From Isotricha intestinalis (Eukaryota; Ciliophora; Litostomatea; Vestibuliferida; Isotrichidae): DNA of 64,000 nucleotides. A program made the position numbers and the translations under genes. Numbering within the stretch: position 1 is the stretch's first letter; each line of letters opens with the position of its first letter. The stretch spans positions 1 through 64,000 of the forward strand of contig JAJJLU010003468.1 of the NCBI GenBank assembly GCA_023807065.1. The letters are read 5' to 3'. The notes under the pieces were generated by a model. That model was not told where the DNA came from. It was given only the letters and a program-made list of their open reading frames with translations, and did no database searches. Of the stretch, positions 38,765 through 47,873 are shown in pieces.

Positions 38765-39652
38765 ATGGATAATTCAAATATTAGAAAAATGATAAATGAA
38801 GAACAAAATACAGATAATAAAGAATATAATAATATTGTAACAGAAGATAGTGATAAATTTAGATTATCTTTTGATTCAAGAAATTATAATAAAAGTAATA
38901 CAGAAAATAATTTTTATGAAGAAAATGAAATGTGTTTAACAAATTATTTTTCAATAAGAAATAAAACACATGATAATAATTTTTATATTAACCATAGAAA
39001 AACAATGTCAGAGTTAAAAAAGGTTAAACCAAAAATAAAGAACAGAACAATATATTTAAATACAATAAATTATAAAACAAATAAAAAAAAATATCCAAAT
39101 ATAATAAATCAAAGAATCAATTCTCAATCACTTGATTTTCAAAAAAGACCTTTTATAAACAAAAAAGTAATTAATAGAAACGTAAATAATAAATTAAAAA
39201 GATATTTATTACCTATTCACTTGATTCATGAAGTTAAAGAAGAATTATTTCCAAAATTTAAATTTTTATCTCCTGAAAATAAAGCAAAATATAATAATAT
39301 TATTAATAAAAATAAGAAATTAATTTTAAATACAAATATTAATTATTTAAATATTGAAAATGAAGTTGAAAATGTTAAAAATAATAATTATATTACAAAT
39401 AAAATAATAAAAGACAATCAAAGAGATTTTTTTCAAACTAATATAAATTACAAATATAATGATAATGAAAAAGATAATTTAAAAGAAAACAATAAATTAT
39501 TTGAAATTCCATTTTATCAAAGAAAAACAAAATATAAAAAATTAAATCAATTTAAATATCATATAGAAAATCCAGTAGAAAAATATAAAGCTAAAGAATT
39601 TTTTAAAAATTTTGACACAATATATAGTATAACTAGAATGATAAGTGATTAA
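38765..39652 (+). CDS. Asn/Lys-rich hypothetical protein, 295 aa
   Basis: No domain recognised. Tyr-, Asn- and Lys-rich throughout; residues ~138-165 (YLLPIHLIHEVKEELFPKF) and the end (YKAKEFFKNFDTIYSITRM) look the most conserved. No signal peptide or TM segment. It converges with the RCC1-like gene, with 41 bp between the stops. Confidence 0.6.
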   Translation: MDNSNIRKMINEEQNTDNKEYNNIVTEDSDKFRLSFDSRNYNKSNTENNFYEENEMCLTNYFSIRNKTHDNNFYINHRKTMSELKKVKPKIKNRTIYLNTINYKTNKKKYPNIINQRINSQSLDFQKRPFINKKVINRNVNNKLKRYLLPIHLIHEVKEELFPKFKFLSPENKAKYNNIINKNKKLILNTNINYLNIENEVENVKNNNYITNKIIKDNQRDFFQTNINYKYNDNEKDNLKENNKLFEIPFYQRKTKYKKLNQFKYHIENPVEKYKAKEFFKNFDTIYSITRMISD

Positions 39653-39693
39653 AAAAAGTATAAAAAAAAAACTTAAAAAATATTATAATAAAA

Positions 39694-41589
39694 TTAAATA
39701 TTTTTATTTTCATTATTATAAATATTAAACATAAGTTCCCAAATTGCTTTTTTCATATATGCTGTTTCTAATACAGACCATAAGAAAATTAAGCATATTT
39801 CTTTTAAAACTTTTTCCTTAATTGGGTAATGTGGATCTAATAAATTTTGTTTTATTAATATTAATCTATTTATTATACCATCTATTTCATAACAATCAAA
39901 TAAAGTTTTTTTCATTTTTTCTTGAAAAGATTCTTTTTTTTCTTTGTCTTCTATAATAAAAGAAAAATCTATTTTTTCTAAATAAATTTTTAAATTATTT
40001 ATTTCTTTAAAAATTTCTAATTTATTTATCATTAAATTTATTTCTTCTCTTAATTGATTTTCATTTTTTAAAGTTTCCATAGTATTTTTTATTAAAGTTT
40101 TTAAATTTAAACTTGATTCAATAATATGTTTAAAAATAAAATAATCATTTATATCAGTATTTTTCATTTTCATTAATTTATCAAAAAAAGTTCCAAATTT
40201 TTTACTTTGTTCATCAAAAGAATTTATAATTTTATCAACAACATTAATTTTAGATAAAATTATTTTATTTTTTCCAATAGAATTATTGTTTTTTTTATAA
40301 ACTTCTTTTAAAGCTTCTTTTACATTTTCCATTTCATAAGTTTTTAAAATTAATTTATTTAAACCAATTTTATAAACAACTCTTTCTAATTGTTTTAATT
40401 TAAAAGTAAAAGGAAGAAAATTAGAATATTCTTTTGAAATAATTTTTTTATATTCTGTTAAACTTTCTGCTTTATTAAATTCTTTTTGTACATAATCATC
40501 AAATTCTTCTTTTTTTTTTTTAAATTTTTCATCTTCAAAAGGGTAATTATACCACTCCTTTTTATCATGATTAATATTATTTAAACTTTTTATACTTTTC
40601 ACACTTTTTTTTAATTTTTTATCATCAATAAATTCTCTATCATAAAATTCATTATTTAAATCTTTTACTTTTAAAATTTCAGGATGTGAATTGTCAGTCA
40701 TAATAAAAGTTGATTGTTTATCTATAAAATTTTTTGCTTGTTTAATTTTATCATCGAAACTTTCATTTAAACTTTTTTTTTCAAATAATTTAAATATATC
40801 ATTTAAAACATTATTTAATTGTAAAAATGGATTTCCACTTTTTTCTTCTATATAATCTTCATCTTTACTTAAATCTTCTTCATCATCTTCTTCATTTTCT
40901 TCTTTATTTGAAAACATACTTTTTTTTATTTTACTATTTTTTTTTTTTAATTCTCTTTCTCTAAATTTAATTTGGTCAATTTCATCATCACTTAATTTTT
41001 TATATTTAACACTAATTTTATTATCATTATGACTAATATTAAAAATTTTATATTCAATGAAAATTTGTTTAGGAGAAAAAAAATTAGAATAATAATTAGG
41101 AATAAATTCACTACTTCCCCAAACAAATAATTTATTACTTTTATCAATAGCAAAAGAAGTATTTTTACAAATATGAATTTTCTCAATAACAATTTTATTA
41201 TTTAAAAAATAATCAATGCAAATTGGATAATTTTGATAAGTTAACATATTATTCCCTAAACCTAATTGTCCATAATAATTATTTCCTAATGAATGAACTA
41301 ATCCTTTATTATCTAAAAATAATATGTGATTATTTCCTTTTTTCATTTTTTTAATTTCACTTTTATGCTGAAATTTTAAATTTTCTGGTTCTTTCACTCC
41401 TTCTTGTTTTCTTATTACTTCTCCTTTATCTGATAAGAAATACATGAAGTTATGAAAAAAAAAAATTCTTGATGTTTTTGATTTTGTATATTGTGGAATT
41501 ATTCTTAGATCTTCTGTTGCAAATTGAGTTATTTTTTTTCCATTGTGTTTTAATGTTCCATCTCCCCATCCAACGAAAACTTCTGTCAT
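39694..41589 (-). CDS. RCC1-like N-terminus fused to a long coiled-coil protein
   Basis: The first ~170 residues carry RCC1-type propeller blades: VFVGWGDGTLK, FLDNKGLVHSLGNNYYGQLG with LGNN, and KLFVWGSSEF. Only three or four blades are visible, fewer than the seven of a full RCC1 propeller, so this is a partial or diverged one. Residues ~180-631 are charged and helical (KFRERELKKK, EEDDEEDLSKDED and many Leu/Lys/Glu helices). It may be a scaffold rather than a Ran exchange factor. Confidence 0.65.
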   Translation of the reverse strand: MTEVFVGWGDGTLKHNGKKITQFATEDLRIIPQYTKSKTSRIFFFHNFMYFLSDKGEVIRKQEGVKEPENLKFQHKSEIKKMKKGNNHILFLDNKGLVHSLGNNYYGQLGLGNNMLTYQNYPICIDYFLNNKIVIEKIHICKNTSFAIDKSNKLFVWGSSEFIPNYYSNFFSPKQIFIEYKIFNISHNDNKISVKYKKLSDDEIDQIKFRERELKKKNSKIKKSMFSNKEENEEDDEEDLSKDEDYIEEKSGNPFLQLNNVLNDIFKLFEKKSLNESFDDKIKQAKNFIDKQSTFIMTDNSHPEILKVKDLNNEFYDREFIDDKKLKKSVKSIKSLNNINHDKKEWYNYPFEDEKFKKKKEEFDDYVQKEFNKAESLTEYKKIISKEYSNFLPFTFKLKQLERVVYKIGLNKLILKTYEMENVKEALKEVYKKNNNSIGKNKIILSKINVVDKIINSFDEQSKKFGTFFDKLMKMKNTDINDYFIFKHIIESSLNLKTLIKNTMETLKNENQLREEINLMINKLEIFKEINNLKIYLEKIDFSFIIEDKEKKESFQEKMKKTLFDCYEIDGIINRLILIKQNLLDPHYPIKEKVLKEICLIFLWSVLETAYMKKAIWELMFNIYNNENKNI

Positions 41590-41769
41590 TTTTTATAATG
41601 TTTTTTTTTTTTGTTTTTTTTTTAAAAAAATGAATTTAAAAATAAATGTCTTTTTATTTTGGAAAATTTTAATAAAAAGCTTTTTTATTTCAGTTTTTTT
41701 TTGTTTTTTTACTTTTTTTTATTATTATTGTTTTTTTATATTTGGGGTTTTTTTATTTCATTTAGGTTA

Positions 41770-41845
41770 TTGATCATCAGATGTCTATTTTGGCATCAAG
41801 GAATTATTATTCAGTGCCATGCATGAGTGATCATCATTTAATTTA
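41770..41845 (-). ncRNA. C/D-box small nucleolar RNA candidate (18S rRNA 2'-O-methylation guide)
   Basis: Read on the minus strand: a perfect box C (ATGATGA, 41831-41837), D' (CTGA, 41811-41814), a C'-like TTGATGC (41793-41799) and box D (CTGA, 41777-41780), spaced 16, 11 and 12 nt apart as in C/D snoRNAs. The guide before D' includes the complement of GCCATGCATG (plus-strand 41816-41825), a 10-nt segment conserved near the 5' end of 18S rRNA. By the D+5 rule it would direct methylation of the A in GCCA. The guide before box D could pair with AUGUCUA, which directly follows in 18S rRNA, or with another short 18S stretch; that part is weak. The flanking stem is poor. The patch is clearly richer in G+C than the rest of the gap. 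Confidence 0.7.
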
Positions 41846-41902
41846 AAATAAGATATAATAATTCATTTATATTTTTTTAATAAATATTAAATTAATATAA
41901 TA

Positions 41903-44900
41903 ATGTCAATAATCATAATATTAAATTTAATAATTCAAGTATCAACAAATTTTAAAATAAATTTATATTTAATAGCAAATGAAACGATAAATTCAATAAG
42001 TATAAATTCTAAAACATATAATCCACAAAAAGAAATTTTTCCAAAATTATATAATTTAGAGTATGAAAGTAATCCAGGAGAAGAAATAATTATTTCAATG
42101 AAACCTTCAATTGAAAAAAAATGTAAATTCAATGGAGCAATTAAATTATCAAAAAATGAAAAAATATATTTTGAAGAATTTAATTTATGGAACAATAATT
42201 ATAATTATAGTTATGAATTTTATAATATTAATGGAAATAATATTTCTCTTTTTATTATTGAAGCAATTGAAAATTATTGTAATTTTACTTATATTATTCC
42301 AATTAATTATACTTGTCAAAATTATTCTTTTAATAATTTATTTTTAAATCAAGAATATAAATTAAATACAAGAGAATATATATCAGATATTTATGAAGGA
42401 AATTTTGATTCTACTGATAGTTTATTTATTATATTTAAAAATATCTCAAATTCAATTATTTTATATGATGAAAAAGAAGAGAAAATAAATGAGAATAAAG
42501 AATATCCTTTAAAAATTTATAAATATAAATTTATCAATTCTGGATTAATAAATGTTACTTTTATAGGAAAAAGTAAAACAGAAATAGAAAAATCAAATAA
42601 AAATTATTATTTTGAATTTAAAGTTTGTTATAAAACATGTAAGAGTTGTAATGAAGAAAGTAAAGATGAATATAATCAAAAATGTGAAGAATGTATTAAT
42701 GATTATTATAAAAAAGAAAATGATTCCTATAAAAATTGTTATAATGAAACTCCAGGACAAAATTATTTTTTAGATAATTCATCAATCCCAAATTTATATA
42801 GAAAATGTGATGATAATTGCTCTTCTTGTTTAAATAAAAGTTATTGTTTATCATGTTTGAATGGAACATATATAGTAGAAAAAACTCATAATTGTATTTC
42901 AATAAATGATAAACCAGCAAATACTTTTTTTGATAATTTAACTAATACTATAATTGAATGTTATTCTTATTGTACTTGTGAAAATAAAGGAAATGAATAT
43001 AATCATAGTTGTATAAAATGTTTAGATAATTATTCTAATACTGAAGATAATTTATATAATTGTTATAATAATAATGAAACTTTAGAAAAATATTTTTTTA
43101 ATGGTTCTTTATTTAAACGTTGTTATCAATTATGTAAAACATGCTACACATCAGGAAATATATATAATAATTCTTGTAATGAATGTATTGATTATTATTA
43201 TTTTATTTATGATGATAATTTGATATATAATTGTATAGAAGAAGGGACTCAACCTATAAATTATTATTTAAATGATAATGATACTTATTTAAAATGTTAT
43301 AATAATTGTTTAAGTTGTTCAAATGGAGGAAATAGTGACAATAATAATTGTAGTAAATGTATTGATAATTATATTTTAATTACTGGAAATGAAAAACAAA
43401 ATTGTGAAAATTTAGAAGAAATAAATAATAATGATATTACTTTAAATAATTTATTACCTTTATATAATGATAATTTTGAAAGTTTTTATAGTTTTAAAAT
43501 AGTTTTAATTAGAAATGAAAGTTTTTATTTTTATTATTCTCCTTCTTTAATTAATTATAATGAATATTTAATTTATCCTTTTATTATTTTAGGAATTCAA
43601 TGCCAAAGAAATTTAAAGTCAAAATATAATTATGAAAAATTAATATTTGCTGAAAATGTTAATCAAAGTAATTTAACAAATTTTACTTTTCATCTTTTTT
43701 TAAATAATAATGAAATAAATTTAACCGAAGAATGTAATAATCATTCTTTTATAAAACAATTTCCAATTAATAAAACAAAAATTGATAAAAATTTATTATC
43801 TCAAATTTTATTAAGTGAAGATTTAAATAATTTAATATTAATAATAAATAATTTAGATATATTTAATTCTTCATCTGAGTTTTATTTAAATCCTTGTTTA
43901 TCTTTCATAATAAATAATAAAGAAATAGAATTAAATGAAAGACAAAATATGTTCTTAAATGAATTAAATTTATGTCCTGAAAATTGTACTTTAGAAAGTT
44001 TTGATTTATTATTAAGAATAATAAAATGTAAATGTTATTTTAATGATTCTTATTATCATATTAATAATAATAAGATATTTGAAAAAAATTTTTTTTCTAA
44101 AAAAGAATTTGAAATTTACGGTTTGAGTATTTTTTCTTGTTATCAAATTTTTTATTCTTTTCCAAAATTTGAAAATATATTTTTCCATTATATTCTTTTA
44201 ATCATTGAAATAATAATAATATTATTATTTAGTTATTTTTGGTTTTTTGAAATGAAAAAAATAAAAAAGTATTTATATTCAAATTTTTTTTCTAAAGCAA
44301 ATCCACCTAAAGAAATTTCTTTTAATTTAGGAAATGATAGTTTTGATAATATAATAGAATTAAAAACTTTTTCAAGAAGTGAAAATCAAAATAATGAAAG
44401 TTTAATTTCTTCAAATAATTCTAATTTTACTTTTCAAATGAATAATAGTTCAATTAAAAATGAAACAAAAATAGATTTCAAAAAAGAAAGTATTGAAATT
44501 TTTTATAAGAAATTATTTATTATTTCTTTATTTAATTCATATTCTAAAAATTCAATTGTTTTTCCTTTTTCTTTAAAAATTTCTGAAAATTTATTTTTGT
44601 TATCTTTTATTTCTTTTTCTTCTTCTTTTTCAATTGATAAAGATTCTAAATATTCAATAAATACTTTTAGAAATTATTCTATTATTATAATAACAATAAT
44701 TTTAAGTTGTTTACTTCAACAAATTATCTTTTATTTAATGAAACAAGAAAAAATTTATAAAGTTGGGAAAAATAAGAAAAATATTATTATTAAATTTGTT
44801 AAAAATTTACGGATTAAAACTTCAATATTTTATATTATTTTTATATTTTTTGGTCTTATTTTCTGGTATTTTACTTATATTTTTTGTGTTATTCATAAAG

Positions 44901-45019
44901 ATTATCAAATAATTTGTTTCATTAATTTTGGTATAAGATTTTTAGGAATTTTAATTTTTGATTTTATTATAAATATTATAATTATTTATTATTCAAAAAA
45001 TAATAGTTCAAGTTTATAA
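41903..45019 (+). CDS. Cys-rich surface protein with C-terminal multi-TM region (1038 aa)
   Basis: Signal peptide at the start (MSIIIILNLIIQVSTNF). The ectodomain has many NxS/T sites and a Cys-rich zone (~242-502) made of repeated CxxC units: CKTCKSCNEE, CEECIND, CDDNCSSCLNKSYCLSCLNG, CKTCYTS, CNECIDYY, CLSCSNGG, CSKCIDNY. A TM helix is at ~761-783, then an Asn/Ser-rich cytosolic loop, and about four more TM helices (~886-1031). This is the same plan as the gene at 10060-14211, so the two are members of one family. A sensing or adhesion role at the cell surface is inferred. Confidence 0.8.
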   Translation: MSIIIILNLIIQVSTNFKINLYLIANETINSISINSKTYNPQKEIFPKLYNLEYESNPGEEIIISMKPSIEKKCKFNGAIKLSKNEKIYFEEFNLWNNNYNYSYEFYNINGNNISLFIIEAIENYCNFTYIIPINYTCQNYSFNNLFLNQEYKLNTREYISDIYEGNFDSTDSLFIIFKNISNSIILYDEKEEKINENKEYPLKIYKYKFINSGLINVTFIGKSKTEIEKSNKNYYFEFKVCYKTCKSCNEESKDEYNQKCEECINDYYKKENDSYKNCYNETPGQNYFLDNSSIPNLYRKCDDNCSSCLNKSYCLSCLNGTYIVEKTHNCISINDKPANTFFDNLTNTIIECYSYCTCENKGNEYNHSCIKCLDNYSNTEDNLYNCYNNNETLEKYFFNGSLFKRCYQLCKTCYTSGNIYNNSCNECIDYYYFIYDDNLIYNCIEEGTQPINYYLNDNDTYLKCYNNCLSCSNGGNSDNNNCSKCIDNYILITGNEKQNCENLEEINNNDITLNNLLPLYNDNFESFYSFKIVLIRNESFYFYYSPSLINYNEYLIYPFIILGIQCQRNLKSKYNYEKLIFAENVNQSNLTNFTFHLFLNNNEINLTEECNNHSFIKQFPINKTKIDKNLLSQILLSEDLNNLILIINNLDIFNSSSEFYLNPCLSFIINNKEIELNERQNMFLNELNLCPENCTLESFDLLLRIIKCKCYFNDSYYHINNNKIFEKNFFSKKEFEIYGLSIFSCYQIFYSFPKFENIFFHYILLIIEIIIILLFSYFWFFEMKKIKKYLYSNFFSKANPPKEISFNLGNDSFDNIIELKTFSRSENQNNESLISSNNSNFTFQMNNSSIKNETKIDFKKESIEIFYKKLFIISLFNSYSKNSIVFPFSLKISENLFLLSFISFSSSFSIDKDSKYSINTFRNYSIIIITIILSCLLQQIIFYLMKQEKIYKVGKNKKNIIIKFVKNLRIKTSIFYIIFIFFGLIFWYFTYIFCVIHKDYQIICFINFGIRFLGILIFDFIINIIIIYYSKNNSSSL

Positions 45020-45444
45020 AAAAGAAACAAAATTCTTTTGATATATCCAATTTGTTTAAAGTTAAATATATTGTTAAGGAAAAAAAAATATTATTTTCAA
45101 AATGTTAGTAAAAAATTAATCTTTATTTAATTTCTAAAATTCCTATTAATATTAAAATATAAGATAATTATAAAAATAAAAATTATATAATACACAATTT
45201 TTAGAAAATTAAAAAATATAATAGTAATTATTCTTATATAGAAGATATTAAAATAAATAAAGTTCAAATTTACAAAATAAAAACTTTAAAAAATTATTTA
45301 TTATTTATTTCAAATCAAAATATAATTAAAATAAGATGTAAAATAATAATATTTTTATATAATTTTAATTTTTACTTTATTAATGTATTTTACTTATATT
45401 ATAGTTTTATTATTACATAATAATTTTTATCATCTGAGAAACAA
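45020..45444. other. 425-bp A/T-rich intergenic stretch, nothing recognised
   Basis: Follows the Cys-rich gene. Near-pure A/T with no coding-like frame or RNA motif. Confidence 0.5.
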
Positions 45445-45693
45445 TCATACATTTGATTTTGTTTTTTTAATGATTTTTATTTCTGATATTATTTTTTCTT
45501 CTGATGTTAAATTTCCTTTTTTTATCTATTACTTTTAAGATTTGAAATAAATATAATATTTTTTTGATTGAATTTTGGTCTGATATTATATAATTTAATT
45601 TATTTCTTTTTATTTTTCTTTCTTTTCTTCATTATCATTTATTTCTTTTTTATTTTCATTATCTAAAATGTTAATTACTCCTTGAATTATCAT
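45445..45693 (-). pseudogene. Small interrupted gene, 82 codons with three clustered TAA codons
   Basis: One minus-strand frame runs from an ATG (45693) to a TGA (45445). It begins MIIQGVINILDNENKKEIND, then meets three TAA codons within nine codons, then continues in the same frame with QSKKILYLFQILKVIDKKGN and LTSEEKIISEIKII. Both sides look coding. Either a gene with nonsense mutations, or a short gene with a 99-nt phase-0 GT...CAG intron starting just after MIIQG that would remove all three stops. Since no other gene here needs an intron, decay is a little more likely. No family recognised. Confidence 0.4.
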
Positions 45694-45784
45694 TTATTTA
45701 AAATAAGAATAACCCATAATTAAAAAAATAATAATTAATTATATTTGTATTTTTTTAAAAGGAAATAAAATATTATAAAATAAT

Positions 45785-46258
45785 TTAAATTTCTTCATTT
45801 AATTTATTAAAATTTTTGTTGCCTTCAGTGGTATTATTATTTAAAGAATAATCTGGAAAAATGCCATCAATGAAACCATAAATTCCATTCATTCCAAGAC
45901 AAATAATTGTAAAAGGTAAAAAAATAAAAAAAATTAATCCTTTGAAAAAATATTTTGATCTCACATAACAATTATAATTTTTTATTGGAGCTTTGTATAA
46001 AGAATAAATTAATGAAAGGATTAAAAATAATGATATTAATAATAATATTATTATAATAAATTTTTTCCTTTTAAAATTATAGTTTATGTAAAATGTTATT
46101 GTTTCATTTGTTAATTTTATATTCATTGTGTCATTTTCTAAAGGAAATAATAATGAATTATTTGATATTTTATTATTGTTTTTTGTTTGATTTTTTTCTG
46201 ATAACATAATATTAATAAATGATAAAAATAATAAGACTTGTAATTTTTTTATGAACAT
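45785..46258 (-). CDS. Small membrane protein with signal peptide, 157 aa
   Basis: Signal peptide MFIKKLQVLLFLSFINIMLS, a short Asn-rich lumenal part with several NxT sites, and two TM helices (~68-90, IIIILLLISLFLILSLIY; ~106-133, FFKGLIFFIFLPFTIICLG). The tail is hydrophilic with more NxT sites. No family recognised. Likely in the secretory pathway or at the cell surface. Confidence 0.6.
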   Translation of the reverse strand: MFIKKLQVLLFLSFINIMLSEKNQTKNNNKISNNSLLFPLENDTMNIKLTNETITFYINYNFKRKKFIIIILLLISLFLILSLIYSLYKAPIKNYNCYVRSKYFFKGLIFFIFLPFTIICLGMNGIYGFIDGIFPDYSLNNNTTEGNKNFNKLNEEI

Positions 46259-46440
46259 TTTTTAAATATTTTTATTTTATTTAAATATAAATTAATGCTT
46301 ATAATAAGTACAAAAAATATAAAATAGCAAAAATAATTAGAAATATAATTAATTAAAACACATTTAATATTTTTTTTTATGAAAATAATTAATAAAAAAC
46401 AAAAATTTAAATAATTTGAAATAAATAAATAATAATAAAA

Positions 46441-47571
46441 ATGGAAAATGAAAATGAATATTATAAATTAAGCAAACAAGAATATCATGCTGGAAATTTT
46501 AAAAAGGCTCTTTTATATATAGAAATAAATATAAAACTATATCCAAATGATTATTTATCATATTTATTAAAAGGAAATATAGAAACTTTATTAGAAAAAT
46601 ATGAGAAAAGTGTGATATCATATGAAAAAGGAATCAAAATAAAACCAAACAATGCAAAATTACATAATGACTTATCTTTTTCTTTATCAAAAATAAATAA
46701 ATATAATACTGCAATATTAGAATCTGATAGAGCAATACATTTAAATCCTTTTTATGAAGATGCTTATTTTAATAAAGGTTTATTTTTATTTAACTTAAAA
46801 TTTTTTCAAAAATCTTTAGAAATTTTCTCTTTCTTATTATCTATTAATCCAAATTATACAGAAGCACATTTACAAAAAGGTTTAATTTATATTATTCAAA
46901 ATAAGTTTGAAGATGCTTTAAATGAAATGATTCTTTATATTAGTAATGTGAATGATAATACAAATGCTTATTTTCAATTAGGTTTTATTTATAGCAAATT
47001 AAAAAAATATAAGGAAGCAATTCAAGTTTTTAAAATTGTTATTGATCAAGATTTTTCTTTTCCAAATGTTCATTTTAATATTGCTTTGTGTTATATTGAA
47101 ATTAACAATTATGAAAAAGCAATATATGAATTGAATATTGTTTTATCAAAAAATAAAAAGGATTTAGTTTCTTTAAATAAAAGAGCATTCTGTTTTGCTA
47201 AATTAAAAAACTTTTATGATGCTATTAATGATTATGATAAAATTATTGAATTAAAGAAAAATAACTCTGATGCTTTTTTTAACAAAGCAATTTGTTTAAG
47301 TAATTTACAAAACTATTTAGAAGCTAAAAAATTTTTTGTCAAAGCTATTAATTTAAATTCTGAAAATGAAAATTATTTTCATTCTTATGGTGCTTGTTTA
47401 ATTAAAATCGGGAAATATAAAGAAGCTATTGAAATGTTTGAAAAAGAAAAAAAAATTAGAAATCGTAATTTGACTTCTTCTAAATCTAGTGTTAATATTT
47501 TTAATAAATTACCTGTTTACGTTAAAAAATTAGTACCTTCGAAAACAAAATATAATATTTTTAATAAATAA
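46441..47571 (+). CDS. TPR-repeat protein, 376 aa
   Basis: About ten consecutive tetratricopeptide repeats fill residues ~5-340, with the usual small and aromatic positions and closing Pro: for example YHAGNFKKALLYIEINIKLYP, YEKSVISYEKGIKIKPNN, YKEAIQVFKIVI, FYDAINDYDKIIELK and YKEAIEMFEKEKK. The C-terminal ~35 residues are basic. TPR proteins are protein-binding scaffolds; the ciliary and anaphase-promoting families are possible relatives, but no specific one can be chosen. Confidence 0.8.
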   Translation: MENENEYYKLSKQEYHAGNFKKALLYIEINIKLYPNDYLSYLLKGNIETLLEKYEKSVISYEKGIKIKPNNAKLHNDLSFSLSKINKYNTAILESDRAIHLNPFYEDAYFNKGLFLFNLKFFQKSLEIFSFLLSINPNYTEAHLQKGLIYIIQNKFEDALNEMILYISNVNDNTNAYFQLGFIYSKLKKYKEAIQVFKIVIDQDFSFPNVHFNIALCYIEINNYEKAIYELNIVLSKNKKDLVSLNKRAFCFAKLKNFYDAINDYDKIIELKKNNSDAFFNKAICLSNLQNYLEAKKFFVKAINLNSENENYFHSYGACLIKIGKYKEAIEMFEKEKKIRNRNLTSSKSSVNIFNKLPVYVKKLVPSKTKYNIFNK

Positions 47572-47873
47572 AAATTATTTAGGCTTTTTATTAAAAGAAT
47601 TCTTTTAATCAGTATCAACCAATTGTTAATATTATTATTATTTATTATAAGTATAAAACAATTCATTTATTTTTTGATTAAACTTTATTAAAATTTTTTT
47701 TAATATATAATCTTTTTAGTTATAATAAAATGTGACTTAAAGGATTGAATAATAGTTTAAAATCCTTTTTTTTATTTTTTCCAAATTTTGATAATGATTG
47801 GATGAAATTTTATAATTTCTTAGTTTGAGTTAAAAATTAACAATTAATTTTTAAAAATTTTTTCTATTAAAAT
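47572..47873. other. 302-bp intergenic region with a 20-bp perfect palindrome
   Basis: The palindrome, ATTAAAAGAATTCTTTTAAT at 47590-47609, begins 19 bp after the TPR gene's stop and could fold in the 3' end of its transcript. The rest shows nothing recognisable. Confidence 0.5.
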
